This document shows positions 34,948 through 44,300 of a DNA stretch of 64,000 bases, in pieces. The stretch's first letter is position 1. Each line of letters begins with the position of its first letter. Source of the DNA: JBDIAG01 sp963835085 (lineage in GTDB: Bacteria; Actinomycetota; Actinomycetes; Actinomycetales; CAWJMD01). The position numbers and the translations under genes were made by a program. The stretch is taken from positions 868,001 through 932,000 of the forward strand of contig CAWIED010000001.1 of the NCBI GenBank assembly GCA_963835085.1. Reading direction: 5' to 3'. The notes under the pieces were generated by a model. That model had not been told where the DNA came from and did no database searches. It saw nothing but the letters and a program-made list of their open reading frames with translations.

Positions 34948-35702
34948 CCGTTCACATCGTGGGCGCGGGCCCGGGCGCCATCGACCTGCTGACCGTGCGC
35001 GCCGCACGGCTCTTGGCCTCGGCGGATCTGTGCGTCTACCCAGGGTCATACCTCGACCCGGTCGAGTTGGCCGGTGTCGCCAGCCAGGCGCGCCTGGTCG
35101 ACAGCCAACACCTCACCCTCGACCAGATAACTGCCGAGCTCGTGCACGCGCACCAGGAAGGCCAGTCGGTGGTGCGGCTGTGCTCTGGCGACCCCTCCGT
35201 CTACTCCGCGTTGGCCGAGCAGTCGCGCCGTCTAGATCGGGCTGGAGTGCCCTGGGACGTCACCCCCGGCGTGCCGGCCTACGCCGCCGCGGCCGCCCTG
35301 CTGGGCCGCGAACTCACTGTGCCCGAACTGGCGCAGACCGTGATTCTCACTCGGGCGCAACGAGATTCCACGGCGATGCCGGCTTCCGAGGATCTGGCGA
35401 GGCTGGCGCAGACTCGCGCCAGCCTCGTGCTGCACCTGGCCATCAGGCACGTCCGCCGGCTGGCCGACACGCTGATCCCGCACTACGGGGCCGACTGCCC
35501 CGCGGTGGTGGCGGCGTCGGTGTCGCAGCCGAGCGAGCAGGTGCTTCGCGGCACCTTGGGCGACATCGCCGACCAGGTGGAGGCCTCGGGACTCACGATG
35601 GGGGCGCTCATCCTCGTCGGCCGGGCGCTGACCGCCGGCGACGACCACGCCGAGTCGCATCTCTACTCCTGCCGTCCCCGCGAGGCAGCACCCGGGGTGT
35701 GA
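34944..35702 (+). CDS. cobM: Precorrin-4 C11-methyltransferase
   Basis: SAM-dependent methylation at C11, precorrin-4 to precorrin-5. It has 252 residues. Motifs are VHIVGAGPGAIDLLTVRAARLL, VVRLCSGDPSVYSALAEQ, VTPGVPAYAAAAALLGRELTVP, SLVLHLAIRHVRRL and GALILVGRAL near the end. The GTG overlaps the cobL stop, so the two are translationally coupled. The gene ends 39 bases before the convergent GNAT gene. Confidence 0.95.
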   Translation: MTVHIVGAGPGAIDLLTVRAARLLASADLCVYPGSYLDPVELAGVASQARLVDSQHLTLDQITAELVHAHQEGQSVVRLCSGDPSVYSALAEQSRRLDRAGVPWDVTPGVPAYAAAAALLGRELTVPELAQTVILTRAQRDSTAMPASEDLARLAQTRASLVLHLAIRHVRRLADTLIPHYGADCPAVVAASVSQPSEQVLRGTLGDIADQVEASGLTMGALILVGRALTAGDDHAESHLYSCRPREAAPGV

Positions 35703-35741
35703 GTGTCAGTGCCGGCTGGCTGGCAAGTGTCAACGTCAGTG

Positions 35742-36665
35742 CTAGCCGGTGGCGGGGCGTTCCCAGCCCCTCCTCGTGCGGGTGATCTCGCGGAAGCCGT
35801 TGTGTTCGACGTAGGCCAGCCGTATGGTGTCGCCGATGTCGGCCCGGTGCAGCAGGCGATCGACATGACCGAGCCGCAGCCAGCTCGCCGCGTGTCTGAG
35901 CAGCCACGTGCCCACGTTCTGGCCCTGATAGTCGGCCACCACCTCGAAGCTGCCGATGTCGGCGAGCCGCGAGTTGGCGTCGCGGTCGAGGATCTCGATC
36001 TCGATGCTGCCGATCGGGGTCTGGTCGAGGCAGGCCACGAGCCGGGTGCCGTTGATGCCGACCTGACGGTTCAGGCTCAGGCCTCGTAGGGGTGGGTCGC
36101 CAGGCTCGGGCAGATCGGCCAGGTCGGCGAGCTGGATGATGTGCGTGCAGTCCAATGCCGGGACGAAGCCGTTGGCGGCGTAGAGGTCGGCGATGTGCGG
36201 CCATTGGTCGGGAACCCCGTACAGGCCCGGAACCGGCAGGGTGCCATCCGCGTACTGTCGGCTGACGCGCCAATGCTGAAGTTGCGCAAGGCAGGTGTCG
36301 AGCACGCCTTGGGCGGCTGCGTGCCCGTCGTTGCAGTAGGGATTCCCTGCGGGCGCCATGGGCCAGAACAGCAGCCAGCGCACCTCGCCCGCATTGCGGT
36401 AGCTCGCCCCGACGTCGGCGTCGGCCCGGTACCGGACGAGCAGCGCCGCAGCCACGATCGTGTCGTCCTGCTGGGCGACGATGCACTGGCGATCGCCGAT
36501 CCACGAACCGACGACGAACTGCTCCGGCTCACGTTCGAACTGGTTCTGCACCGCTTCCACCGAGGCGGCTGCACCCGGCATCACCGCACCAGCGTGGACA
36601 GCGACCAGCTTGGTGATCTGATCGCCGTCTGCACGTCGAAACGGACGCACCTGGAACTCTGGCAT
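35742..36665 (-). CDS. GNAT-family N-acetyltransferase
   Basis: Protein of 307 residues with GNAT features. The N-terminus FQVRPFRRADGDQITKLVAVHAGAVMPG is a typical beta1-alpha1. A second half (about 200-300) carries IGSIEIEILDR, IGSFEVVADYQGQNVGTWLLRHAASWLR with the acetyl-CoA pyrophosphate loop (QGQNVG), and IRLAYVEHNGFREITRTRRGWE. The middle (AQYADGTLPVPGLYGVPDQWPHI-like region) suggests a duplicated or degenerate first GNAT domain. The substrate is unknown. The ATG at 36665 is chosen because the domain starts there; the frame is open further upstream without homology. It lies between cobM and the cytochrome b5 gene and has no evident link to cobalamin. Confidence 0.75.
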   Translation of the reverse strand: MPEFQVRPFRRADGDQITKLVAVHAGAVMPGAAASVEAVQNQFEREPEQFVVGSWIGDRQCIVAQQDDTIVAAALLVRYRADADVGASYRNAGEVRWLLFWPMAPAGNPYCNDGHAAAQGVLDTCLAQLQHWRVSRQYADGTLPVPGLYGVPDQWPHIADLYAANGFVPALDCTHIIQLADLADLPEPGDPPLRGLSLNRQVGINGTRLVACLDQTPIGSIEIEILDRDANSRLADIGSFEVVADYQGQNVGTWLLRHAASWLRLGHVDRLLHRADIGDTIRLAYVEHNGFREITRTRRGWERPATG

Positions 36666-36786
36666 GAGCGCGACCCCCTCACTTGGGACCTTGCAGGTAC
36701 GGCAGGACCTGACGTTTGCAGGATATGCCGCCCACGCAGAGCCGCGCCTCGGGAGGAGGGTGCGCGCACGCCTTACCACTGAGGCT

Positions 36787-36875
36787 TGTCCTTTATCCGA
36801 CACGATTCGTGCGGCGGCCTTGGATTTCGTGCTCAGCCGACAGCGCTGGCCTGCAGTCGTGTCGGATAAAGGACA
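36787..36875 (-). repeat. Stem-loop element, variant 1 (copy B)
   Basis: Perfect 19-bp inverted arms, tgtcctttatccgacacga at 36787-36805 and complement at 36857-36875. The 51-base loop, read on the minus strand, carries ggctgagcacgaaa and ccgcacgaa. The stem differs from copy A in its middle (cttta against cggaa), but both sides changed together. Confidence 0.9.
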
Positions 36876-36952
36876 GCGGCTCGGTCTGAGATCGACCCCA
36901 ACGTCCAGCTTGGCCGACGCCGCTGCAGCCCCTCACGAATCACAGCGGCAGC

Positions 36953-37789
36953 TCAGCCCGCGAGCGCGCCGATCCTGAACTGAGCCAGTTCCTGCGCGGG
37001 CCTGGACTCACCAGCGTGCTGATCGTTGAAGGCTTGGCTGCCGTCGTGCCCGCAGAGCCCCAGGATGCGGTCTGGGCCGCCGGGGTGCTGGTTGATCCAG
37101 GCGGTCACGTCGTACACGGAGCCGTTGATGGCCGTCCAGCAACTGGAACGTCCGCTGTGCACGGCTACCTGGGCCAAGGTGTACGAACCGGCCGAGGATG
37201 TGCTCTGGGTAGCAGACGGCGAAGTTGGAGCAGTTGATGTCGATGTGGTCGAGCTCGGGCTCGTGGTGACGCTGGCCGTTGGGCTCACCGGAGCACTCGC
37301 GGCGGCCGTCTGGTTCAGGGTTCCATTCCAGACTCGCTCGGCACCGGAGTGACCGACCAGCACGACCAGCCCGATGGAGGTCGCCGCTGCCAGCACCGTC
37401 ACCGCACCGACCAGGTTGAGCAGTGCGCGCCGGGCACCGGGGGTTCCCGCAAGGCGTTGCAGCACATACCAGACCAGCGTCACCACCACGAGGACTCCGG
37501 CAGAGATCGTGGCCCAGTCGCCGTACTGGGCGTGCACCCCGGGGTCTCCGACGTGTCGCTCAAGTGCCTCGCCCGATTCCTTGGCCACCAAGGTGGCAGC
37601 CGATCCGACGAGCACACCGATCACGGTGACGGTGGCAAAACGCGCCCGCAGCCGCGGAATCACGATCAGCAGGATCAAGACGAAGGCCGACACAGGCAAC
37701 ACCACCACGACCACGTGCACCACGAGTGGATGCAGCGGCAAACCGAGGATGCCGTCGAAAAGGTCCGATTCCGCAAGGGCGAATGTCAC
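36953..37789 (-). CDS. DUF2231 membrane protein fused to a cytochrome b5-like heme domain
   Basis: Protein of about 278 residues. The first 165 form a DUF2231-type membrane domain with four helices (LPLHPLVVHVVVVVLPVSAFVLILL, VTVIGVLVGSAATLV, ISAGVLVVVTLVWYVL, LLNLVGAVTVLAAATSIGLVVLVGH). A Ser/Thr-rich linker follows (SPTASVTTSPSSTTSTST), then a cytochrome b5 fold from about residue 203, with NGSVYDVTAWINQHPGGPDRI giving the HPGG heme His (H235) and NDQHAG the second His (H258). The b5 domain is probably outside the membrane, suggesting electron transfer. I chose the GTG at 37789 (gagagga upstream); the frame is open about 130 bases further. Confidence 0.82.
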   Translation of the reverse strand: MTFALAESDLFDGILGLPLHPLVVHVVVVVLPVSAFVLILLIVIPRLRARFATVTVIGVLVGSAATLVAKESGEALERHVGDPGVHAQYGDWATISAGVLVVVTLVWYVLQRLAGTPGARRALLNLVGAVTVLAAATSIGLVVLVGHSGAERVWNGTLNQTAAASAPVSPTASVTTSPSSTTSTSTAPTSPSATQSTSSAGSYTLAQVAVHSGRSSCWTAINGSVYDVTAWINQHPGGPDRILGLCGHDGSQAFNDQHAGESRPAQELAQFRIGALAG

Positions 37790-37924
37790 AAGCTGGGTCC
37801 TCTCGGGCAGCGCGAATGGGAGACCTGGAACTCCCCAGTCTCTGCGAGGAATCTCTGAATCTTCTCTCGACAGACTTTGAGTTACCTGAGTACTGGGCTC
37901 GAGCGAGTACCGGGTCCGCACCGC

Positions 37925-39436
37925 TCAGGGTTCGACGAACCTCGGGGTCCAGACCTGGCCGGAGCCGCTCACTCGGGTGCTGCTGGCACCGATGATCAGG
38001 AGGCAACCCATGTCGACCTGCTCGGGGTCGAACTCGCCCAAGGTGGTGACCACGAGGGATTGCCCGGGCCGCCCGACCTGGCGGGCGATCACCACCTTGG
38101 TGGCCTGGTCCTTGACCTCCAGCAGCACGCTCTTGGCGTCGGCGAGTTGATGCGGTCGGCTGCGCGAGCGGGGGTTGTAGAGGGCGATGGCCAGATCGGC
38201 CGAGGCGGCGGCTCGCAATCGGTCGGCCACCACGGACCAGGGCTTCAGCCGGTCGGACAACGACATCACCGCATAGTCGGCCCCCAACGGGGCACCGGCC
38301 AGCGCAGCTGCCGCGTTGGCTGCCGTCACCCCGGGCAGCACGGTGATCGACACCTCGGCATAGCGCGGATCGTCGGCCGCCTCGAAGACCGCGGAGGCCA
38401 TGCCGAACACGCCGGCGTCGCCGCCGGAGACCACAGCCACCTCGGCCCCGGTCAGTGCCGTCTCGAGTGCTTGCCGAGCTCGGTCCACTTCCACGGTGTT
38501 GCCACTGGCATGCAGCGAAAGTCCTTCGCGCGCGGGGACTCTGGCCACGTAAGGTGCATAGCCGAAGACGTGGGCCACCTGCGCGAGCGCGTTGGCTGCC
38601 TGCGGTGTGAGCCAATGCTCCGGGCCGGGGCCCAGCCCGATCACCGTGACGCTCCCGGGCGGCATGGGCATGGCCGGTGCCGAGGCCGTCTGCGCGCTGC
38701 GACCGGCCGAGTCGAAGCGCCGGTCACGGCCCGGCACCAGGACCATGGACATGTACGGGACGCTCGCCGGGTCAACGTCGGCCACCGGCAGCACGCGCTG
38801 CCGGGCACTGCTGGCGCGCTCGACGTAGATCGCTCGGTCGAGACAGCCGGCCTGTCGCAACGCCTCCCGCACCCCGGCGAAGGTGCGGCCGAGCTTCATG
38901 ATCGCCGCGGCCTCGGTGTCGGCGAGGCGGCGGGCAAGCTCGGGCACGGGCAGCGTGCCGGGCAGCACCGTCAGCACGTCTTCGTGGCGGCACAAGGTGG
39001 TGGCGGCAGCGGCCGTGGCGGCGCTCACCGAGGTGACGCCCGGCACGATCTCGGTGGGGAACCGGTGGGCGAGCCGGTCGTGCAGGTACATGAACGAGGA
39101 GTAGAACAGCGGGTCGCCCTCGGCCAGCACCACCACGCGCCGCCCGGCCTCCAGATGCGCCGCGAGCCGTTGCGCACAGGCATCGTAGAAGTCGCTGATC
39201 ACGCCGTAGTAGCTGAGCGCGTGGGCGGTCTCGCCGGTGGTCACCGGATAGTGCAGCTCTTCCTCGATGCAGTCCGCGGGCACGATCTCTGCGGCGATGC
39301 CTCTGGCCACCGAGGGCTTGTTCGTGCCGCGGTGGTAGGCGATCACCTCCGCACCCCGGATCAGGTCGGCCCCGCGAAGGGTGATCAGCCCGGGGTCGCC
39401 GGGGCCGACACCGACAGCGAACAGCTGACCGCTCAC
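37925..39436 (-). CDS. cobIJ: Fusion of precorrin-2 C20-methyltransferase and precorrin-3B C17-methyltransferase
   Basis: Bifunctional protein of 503 residues, a fusion also known in mycobacteria. CobI (1 to about 240) shows LFAVGVGPGDPGLITLRGADLI, VVVLAEGDPLFYSSFMYLHDRL and EIVPGVTSVSAATAAAATTL. CobJ (from about 261) shows SVTVIGLGPGPEHWLTPQAANAL, VAVVSGGDAGVFGMAS, VLPGVTAANAAAALAGAPLGADYAVMSLSD and LAIALYNPRS. It methylates precorrin-2 at C20, and after CobG acts, methylates C17 with ring contraction. The GTG overlaps the cobH stop (GTGA). The sandwich of steps around CobG matches its presence in the same operon. Confidence 0.95.
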   Translation of the reverse strand: MSGQLFAVGVGPGDPGLITLRGADLIRGAEVIAYHRGTNKPSVARGIAAEIVPADCIEEELHYPVTTGETAHALSYYGVISDFYDACAQRLAAHLEAGRRVVVLAEGDPLFYSSFMYLHDRLAHRFPTEIVPGVTSVSAATAAAATTLCRHEDVLTVLPGTLPVPELARRLADTEAAAIMKLGRTFAGVREALRQAGCLDRAIYVERASSARQRVLPVADVDPASVPYMSMVLVPGRDRRFDSAGRSAQTASAPAMPMPPGSVTVIGLGPGPEHWLTPQAANALAQVAHVFGYAPYVARVPAREGLSLHASGNTVEVDRARQALETALTGAEVAVVSGGDAGVFGMASAVFEAADDPRYAEVSITVLPGVTAANAAAALAGAPLGADYAVMSLSDRLKPWSVVADRLRAAASADLAIALYNPRSRSRPHQLADAKSVLLEVKDQATKVVIARQVGRPGQSLVVTTLGEFDPEQVDMGCLLIIGASSTRVSGSGQVWTPRFVEP

Positions 39437-40173
39437 AGCGTCCCCAGCGGGCTGTGTGCCTGCGCTATTGGCGCGGCAAGGTCCGATCCAGCTCGGGCCA
39501 GGATCTCGGTCTTGGTTGCCAAGGCGTTGAGGGCGGCGGCCGCCATCGCCGACCCGCCACGTCGGCCGTGCACCACCAGCCATGGCACCGGGCCCTCGGG
39601 CAGAACATGTTCGGCCAGAGCGACTTTCGATTCCGCAGATCCTACGAAGCCCACCGGCATCCCGACGATGGCGGCGGGGCGCGGGGCGCCGTCCGCTAGG
39701 AGCTCGAGCAGGTGGAAGAGCGCGGTGGGCGCATTGCCGATGGCCACGACCGCCCCGGCGAGGTGCGGTTCCCACAGCGAGACGGCGGCGGCCGCGCGAG
39801 TGGTGCCCCACTCCCGGGCCAGGGCGGGCACCTCGGGCTCCCGCAAGGTGCAGATGACGTCGTTGTCCGCCGGTAGCCGCGAGCGGGTGACCCCGGCCGC
39901 GAGCATGTGCGAGTCGGTGAGGATCGGAGCGCCGGCTTGGAGTGCCGCGAGCGCGGCAGCGGCAACCCCCGGATGCGCCGCCAGCTCCGAGACGATGCCC
40001 ACGTCGCCGCAGGCATGAATCACCCGCACCGCGACTCGCGCCACGTCATGGCCCAAGGCGGCCAGGTCTGCCTCGGTGCGAATCGTGGCGAACGAGCGAC
40101 GATAGATCTCGTCGCCGTCGCGCACGTAGTCGTAGCGCGCCGTGGGTCGGCGGGGGATATGGGCCTGGGTCAC
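39433..40173 (-). CDS. cobH: Precorrin-8X methylmutase
   Basis: Moves the C11 methyl group to C12, forming hydrogenobyrinic acid. It has 246 residues. Motifs are YDYVRDGDEIYRRSFATIRTEADL, VRVIHACGDVGIVSEL with the catalytic His, ILTDSHMLAAGV, AVVAIGNAPTALFHLLELL and IVGMPVGFVGSAESK. The GTG overlaps the cobG stop and its end overlaps cobIJ, so the three genes form one tightly coupled operon, cobG-cobH-cobIJ. Confidence 0.95.
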   Translation of the reverse strand: MTQAHIPRRPTARYDYVRDGDEIYRRSFATIRTEADLAALGHDVARVAVRVIHACGDVGIVSELAAHPGVAAAALAALQAGAPILTDSHMLAAGVTRSRLPADNDVICTLREPEVPALAREWGTTRAAAAVSLWEPHLAGAVVAIGNAPTALFHLLELLADGAPRPAAIVGMPVGFVGSAESKVALAEHVLPEGPVPWLVVHGRRGGSAMAAAALNALATKTEILARAGSDLAAPIAQAHSPLGTL

Positions 40174-41270
40174 CGTTCTCCGTCCAGAATCGAGCAGACC
40201 TCAGCGAGCGAGGTCGGGGCAAGAATGTCAATGTGATCGAACTGCGGTGCACCGCAACGCCTTTCGCACCCACTGAGCTGCACGGCGCGACCGTGCGCCG
40301 GAAGGTGGGGCACCAGCGCGCGCGCCAGCTGACCGGTCGCGACCGTGGTGCGGCGGCAGTACGGCGCGCCGATGCACGCGCTCACTCGATCCCAGGCGGT
40401 CGTCGGCTCGCACACCAGACCGGCCGACGCCAGCGCGGAGCGATCGGCCCGGGCAGCCAGCGGCAGCACCACCCGACGCCACGGCGTGAGCACCACGAGG
40501 TCTGCGAGCTCATGCAGCGCCTGTACCTGGGCCAGGTCGAGCAGGCCTAGCGGCACGGTGACCACCAGGTCGTCCCCGAAGCCCCCTGATGGCGGCGCGA
40601 TCGGTACGGGCCCGGCAGTCGGCTCGCAGCCATCCAGAACCGGCGACGAGGCGGGCAACTCCGACACATTCCAGGCCGGGGCCGTCATCGCCTCCCGTTC
40701 CGACACGAAAAGCCGTGAGCGCTGGAGGATCTCGTCGACCACCTCGTCACGGGAGACTGCCCGGGCGCGTCCGCCACCGACCAGCAGCAGGCCGTCCTCC
40801 GCAGAGCGGCGCAGGTAGCCGAAGTCGAAGCTCTCCCGGAGCAGGTGCCCCGTGCCATCGTCGAACGCGACGAGGTAGCGGCCGGGCAGCCGGGCAAGCA
40901 TCGGGTCGGCGCACAGGGCGGTGTCGAACTCGGCCACCAGCTCGCCGAGCTGTGCGGCATGGCGCGACCAGGGCGAGGCCAGCACGTTGCGCACGCGCTC
41001 ATGTGCGGGATGCGGCAGGAGTCCGGCCTCGATCACGCCTGTCACGAAGGCTTCCGGCAGCGGGTCGGGCAGAGCCCGCACCTGCAGGTTGCCGCGGGAC
41101 GTGAGCTGTACAAAGGGGGCGCCGTGCTCGGCGGCCAGTTCCGTCAAACGCCGCAACGCGGCGGTGCTCACCCGCCCACCGGGCACCCGCAACCTCACCA
41201 GGGTGCCGTCGGCCGCCGCGAAACCGCGCAGCAGCCCAGGGCAGCGGTCGTCGAGCGGGCGCGCAGTCAC
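40170..41270 (-). CDS. cobG: Precorrin-3B synthase
   Basis: Oxygen-dependent hydroxylation and lactone formation on precorrin-3A, the mark of the aerobic route. It has 366 residues of the nitrite/sulfite-reductase ferredoxin-like family: two half domains (LVRLRVPGGRVSTAALRRL; VTVPLGLLDLAQVQAL) and, near the C-terminus, the Fe-S/siroheme cysteines ACIGAPYCRRTT...LSGCERRCGAP. The GTG at 41270 follows TAGGAT (a -10 box on the minus strand at 41283-41278) by 7 bases, which suggests a leaderless transcript. The frame continues open far upstream, antisense to cobN; that extension is not coding. Confidence 0.92.
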   Translation of the reverse strand: MTARPLDDRCPGLLRGFAAADGTLVRLRVPGGRVSTAALRRLTELAAEHGAPFVQLTSRGNLQVRALPDPLPEAFVTGVIEAGLLPHPAHERVRNVLASPWSRHAAQLGELVAEFDTALCADPMLARLPGRYLVAFDDGTGHLLRESFDFGYLRRSAEDGLLLVGGGRARAVSRDEVVDEILQRSRLFVSEREAMTAPAWNVSELPASSPVLDGCEPTAGPVPIAPPSGGFGDDLVVTVPLGLLDLAQVQALHELADLVVLTPWRRVVLPLAARADRSALASAGLVCEPTTAWDRVSACIGAPYCRRTTVATGQLARALVPHLPAHGRAVQLSGCERRCGAPQFDHIDILAPTSLAEVCSILDGER

Positions 41271-41277
41271 GCCAGCG

Positions 41278-41309
41278 ATCCTAGGTGACCCCCATGGGAC
41301 GGGTACCCT
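41278..41309. promoter_or_regulatory. Divergent leaderless promoters of cobG and cobN
   Basis: Only 45 bases separate the two GTG starts. On the minus strand TAGGAT (41283-41278) is 7 bases before the cobG GTG. On the plus strand TACCCT (41304-41309) is 6 bases before the cobN GTG. Neither gene has a ribosome site. Both spacings fit transcription from the start codon itself. Confidence 0.6.
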
Positions 41310-41315
41310 CACCAG

Positions 41316-44300
41316 GTGCCACGCATCGCCTTGTTCTCCACGTCCGACACCGATCTCCTCTCGGCCCGTGCGAGTGGCGCCGACTACGTCTGGGCCAACC
41401 CGGCCCGTCCCGGGCGCGCCGACCTCGGTGCGGCGATCGAGGCCTGCGACGTCGTGATCGCCCGCATCCTCGGCTCGGTCGACGATCTCTACGACCTGTA
41501 TGGCGGGTTCCGGAGTCTGCGTGAGACCGGCAAGCCCGTCGTGGTGCTCGGTGGCGAGCAAGCGCCCAACGCCGCATTGATGGCGGAGTCGAGCGTGCCC
41601 CCCGGCGTGGTGCGCGAGGCGCACCGCTACCTGGCCGAGGGTGGGCCCGACAACCTCGCCCAGCTGCACGCCTTCCTGTCCGACACCCTGCTGCTCACGG
41701 GCGAGGGCTTCGAGCCACCGGTCACGCTGCCGACCTGGGGTGTGCTGGATCGCCCGGCTCCGGCCGACCCGGACGCAGCGAAGGTCGGCATCATCTTCTA
41801 TCGGGCGCAGCAGGCCGCGGGCAACACCGGCTACGTTCACGCGCTGGCCGACGCGATCGACGCTGCCGGTGGCATCGGGCGGCCGATCTTCGCCACCTCG
41901 CTGCGCGAGGCCAGCGCCGAACTGCTCCAGCACCTGGCCGGCTACGACTGCCTCGTCACCACTGTGCTCGCCTCCGGTGGCACCCGACCGGCGATGGCCG
42001 GCGCGGGGGAGGACGACGGGTCGTGGGACGTCGCTGCCCTCGCCGCGCTCGACGTCCCGATCGTCCAAGGGCTCTGCCTCACCTGGAGCCGCGACGACTG
42101 GGCCGGCGCCGACGAAGGAATGAGCCCGCTCGACGTGGCCACCCAGGTGGCGATCCCGGAGTTCGACGGCCGGCTCATCAGCGTGCCGTTCTCGTTCAAG
42201 GAACTCGACGGCGACGGCCTGCCGCGCTACGCCGCCGACGCCGAGCGCTGCACCCGGGTGGCGGGAATCGCGTTGGGGCACGCGCGGCTTCGGCATACGC
42301 CGGCGGCCGAGCGCAAACTTGCCGTGGTGCTGTCGGCCTACCCCACCAAGCACTCGCGGATCGGTAACGCGGTGGGCCTCGACACCCCGGTCTCCACGAT
42401 CCGGCTGCTCCGCGCACTGCGCGAGGCCGGTTACGACCTCGGCGAGCCCGGCGAGATCCCCGGCACCGCACCGCGGCCCGCGGTGGAAGGCGAACACCCT
42501 GACACCACCGCCGGCAACGCGCTCGTGCACGCGCTCATCGAAGCCGGTGGACAAGACCCCGAGTGGCTCACCGCGGAGCAGCTGTCGGGCCAGCCGGTAC
42601 GCATTCCCGCGGCCACTTACGCCGGCTGGTTCGCCGAGCTCCCCGCCGACCTGCGGCAGCGCGTCGTCGGCGCATGGGGCGAGCCGCCCGGCGAGCTCTT
42701 CGTCGACACCGCACTCGACGAGCGCGGTGAGATCGTCTGTGCCGCACTGCAGGCCGGCAACCTCGTGGTTCTCGTGCAGCCGCCCCGCGGGTTCGGCGAG
42801 AACCCCATCGCGATCTACCACGATCCCGATCTGCCGCCGAGCCATCACCACCTCGCCACCTATCAGTGGCTCGCCCGCGAGTTCGGTGCGCACGCCATCG
42901 TGCACATGGGTAAGCACGGCAACCTCGAATGGCTGCCCGGCAAGAACCTCGGCATGTCGGCCTCGTGCGGCACCGACGCCACTCTCGGTTCCGTGCCGTT
43001 GATCTATCCGTTCCTGGTCAACGACCCGGGCGAGGGCACGCAGGCCAAGCGCCGGGCGCACGCCACGATCATTGATCACCTCGTGCCTCCGATGGCCCGG
43101 GCTGAGTCGTATGGCGACATCGCCCGGCTCGAGCAGCTGCTCGACGAGTACGGCAACGTCTCGGCCATGGATCCGGCCAAGGCGCCGGCGCTGCGCGGCG
43201 AGATCTGGACGCTCATCCAGGCCGCCAAGATGGATCACGACCTCGGCCTGGCCGATCGTCCCGACGACGACGAGTTCGACGAGTTCGTCATGCACGTCGA
43301 CGGCTGGCTGTGCGAGGTCAAAGACGCGCAGATCCGCGACGGGTTGCATGTGCTCGGGGCCGCCCCCGAGGGCGAGGCCCTCGTCAACCTGACGCTGTCG
43401 ATCCTGCGCGCCGCACAGGTCTTCGGCGGACGAGCGTCCGTTCCCGGCCTGCGGACCGCGCTGGGGCTGGTCGAGAACGGCTCCGACAGGTCGCAGACCG
43501 ACACCGTCGAAGGCACCGCCCGGCAGCTGGTCGAGGCGCTCGCGGCCGCCGACTTCGCCAGCGAGCAGGTGCCGGCCGTCATCGGCGCGGTGCTCGGCGA
43601 CTCCCAGCAGAACGACGCCCAGCAGCACGAGGCGGTGGCCGCCTCGCTGCGGTTCGCCTGCGACGAGGTGGTTCCCCGGTTGCGGGCCACCTCCGGCGAG
43701 CTCGACGCCGTGCTGCACGCCCTCGACGGCGGCTACACCCCCGCCGGGCCGTCCGGCTCACCGCTGCGCGGCCTGGTGAACGTGCTGCCCACCGGCCGCA
43801 ACTTCTACTCCGTCGACCCTAAGGCCATCCCGTCGAGGCTCGCCTATCAGACCGGTCAGGCCCTGGCGGACTCGCTCGTCGAGCGCTACCTGAGCGAGAC
43901 GGGCTCGGTGCCGACGTCGGTCGGCCTGTCGATCTGGGGCACGTCGGCCATGCGCACCTCGGGTGACGACATCGGCGAGGTGCTGGCCCTGCTGGGCGTC
44001 ACCCCGGTGTGGGACGAGGCATCCCGTCGGGTCACGGGCCTGGCCGCGATCAGCCTCGAAGAGCTGGGCAGGCCGAGAATCGATGTGGCCGTACGCATCT
44101 CGGGATTCTTCCGGGACGCGTTCCCGCACGTGATCGACCTGCTCGACGATGCGGTGGCGCTCGTGGCCAACCTCGACGAGCCTGCGGAGCAGAACTTCGT
44201 CCGGGCGCACACGCTGGCCAATCTGGCCGAGCATGGCGACGAGCGGCGCGCGCGCACCCGAGTGTTCGGGTCGAAGCCCGGCTCGTACGGCGCGGGCGTC

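Noticed and set aside
41271..43718. Very long open frame antisense to cobN, continuous with cobG
   Set aside because: It is the complementary frame of a highly biased GC-rich gene; no domain is recognisable in it. cobN on the other strand is certain, and cobG homology ends at 41270.
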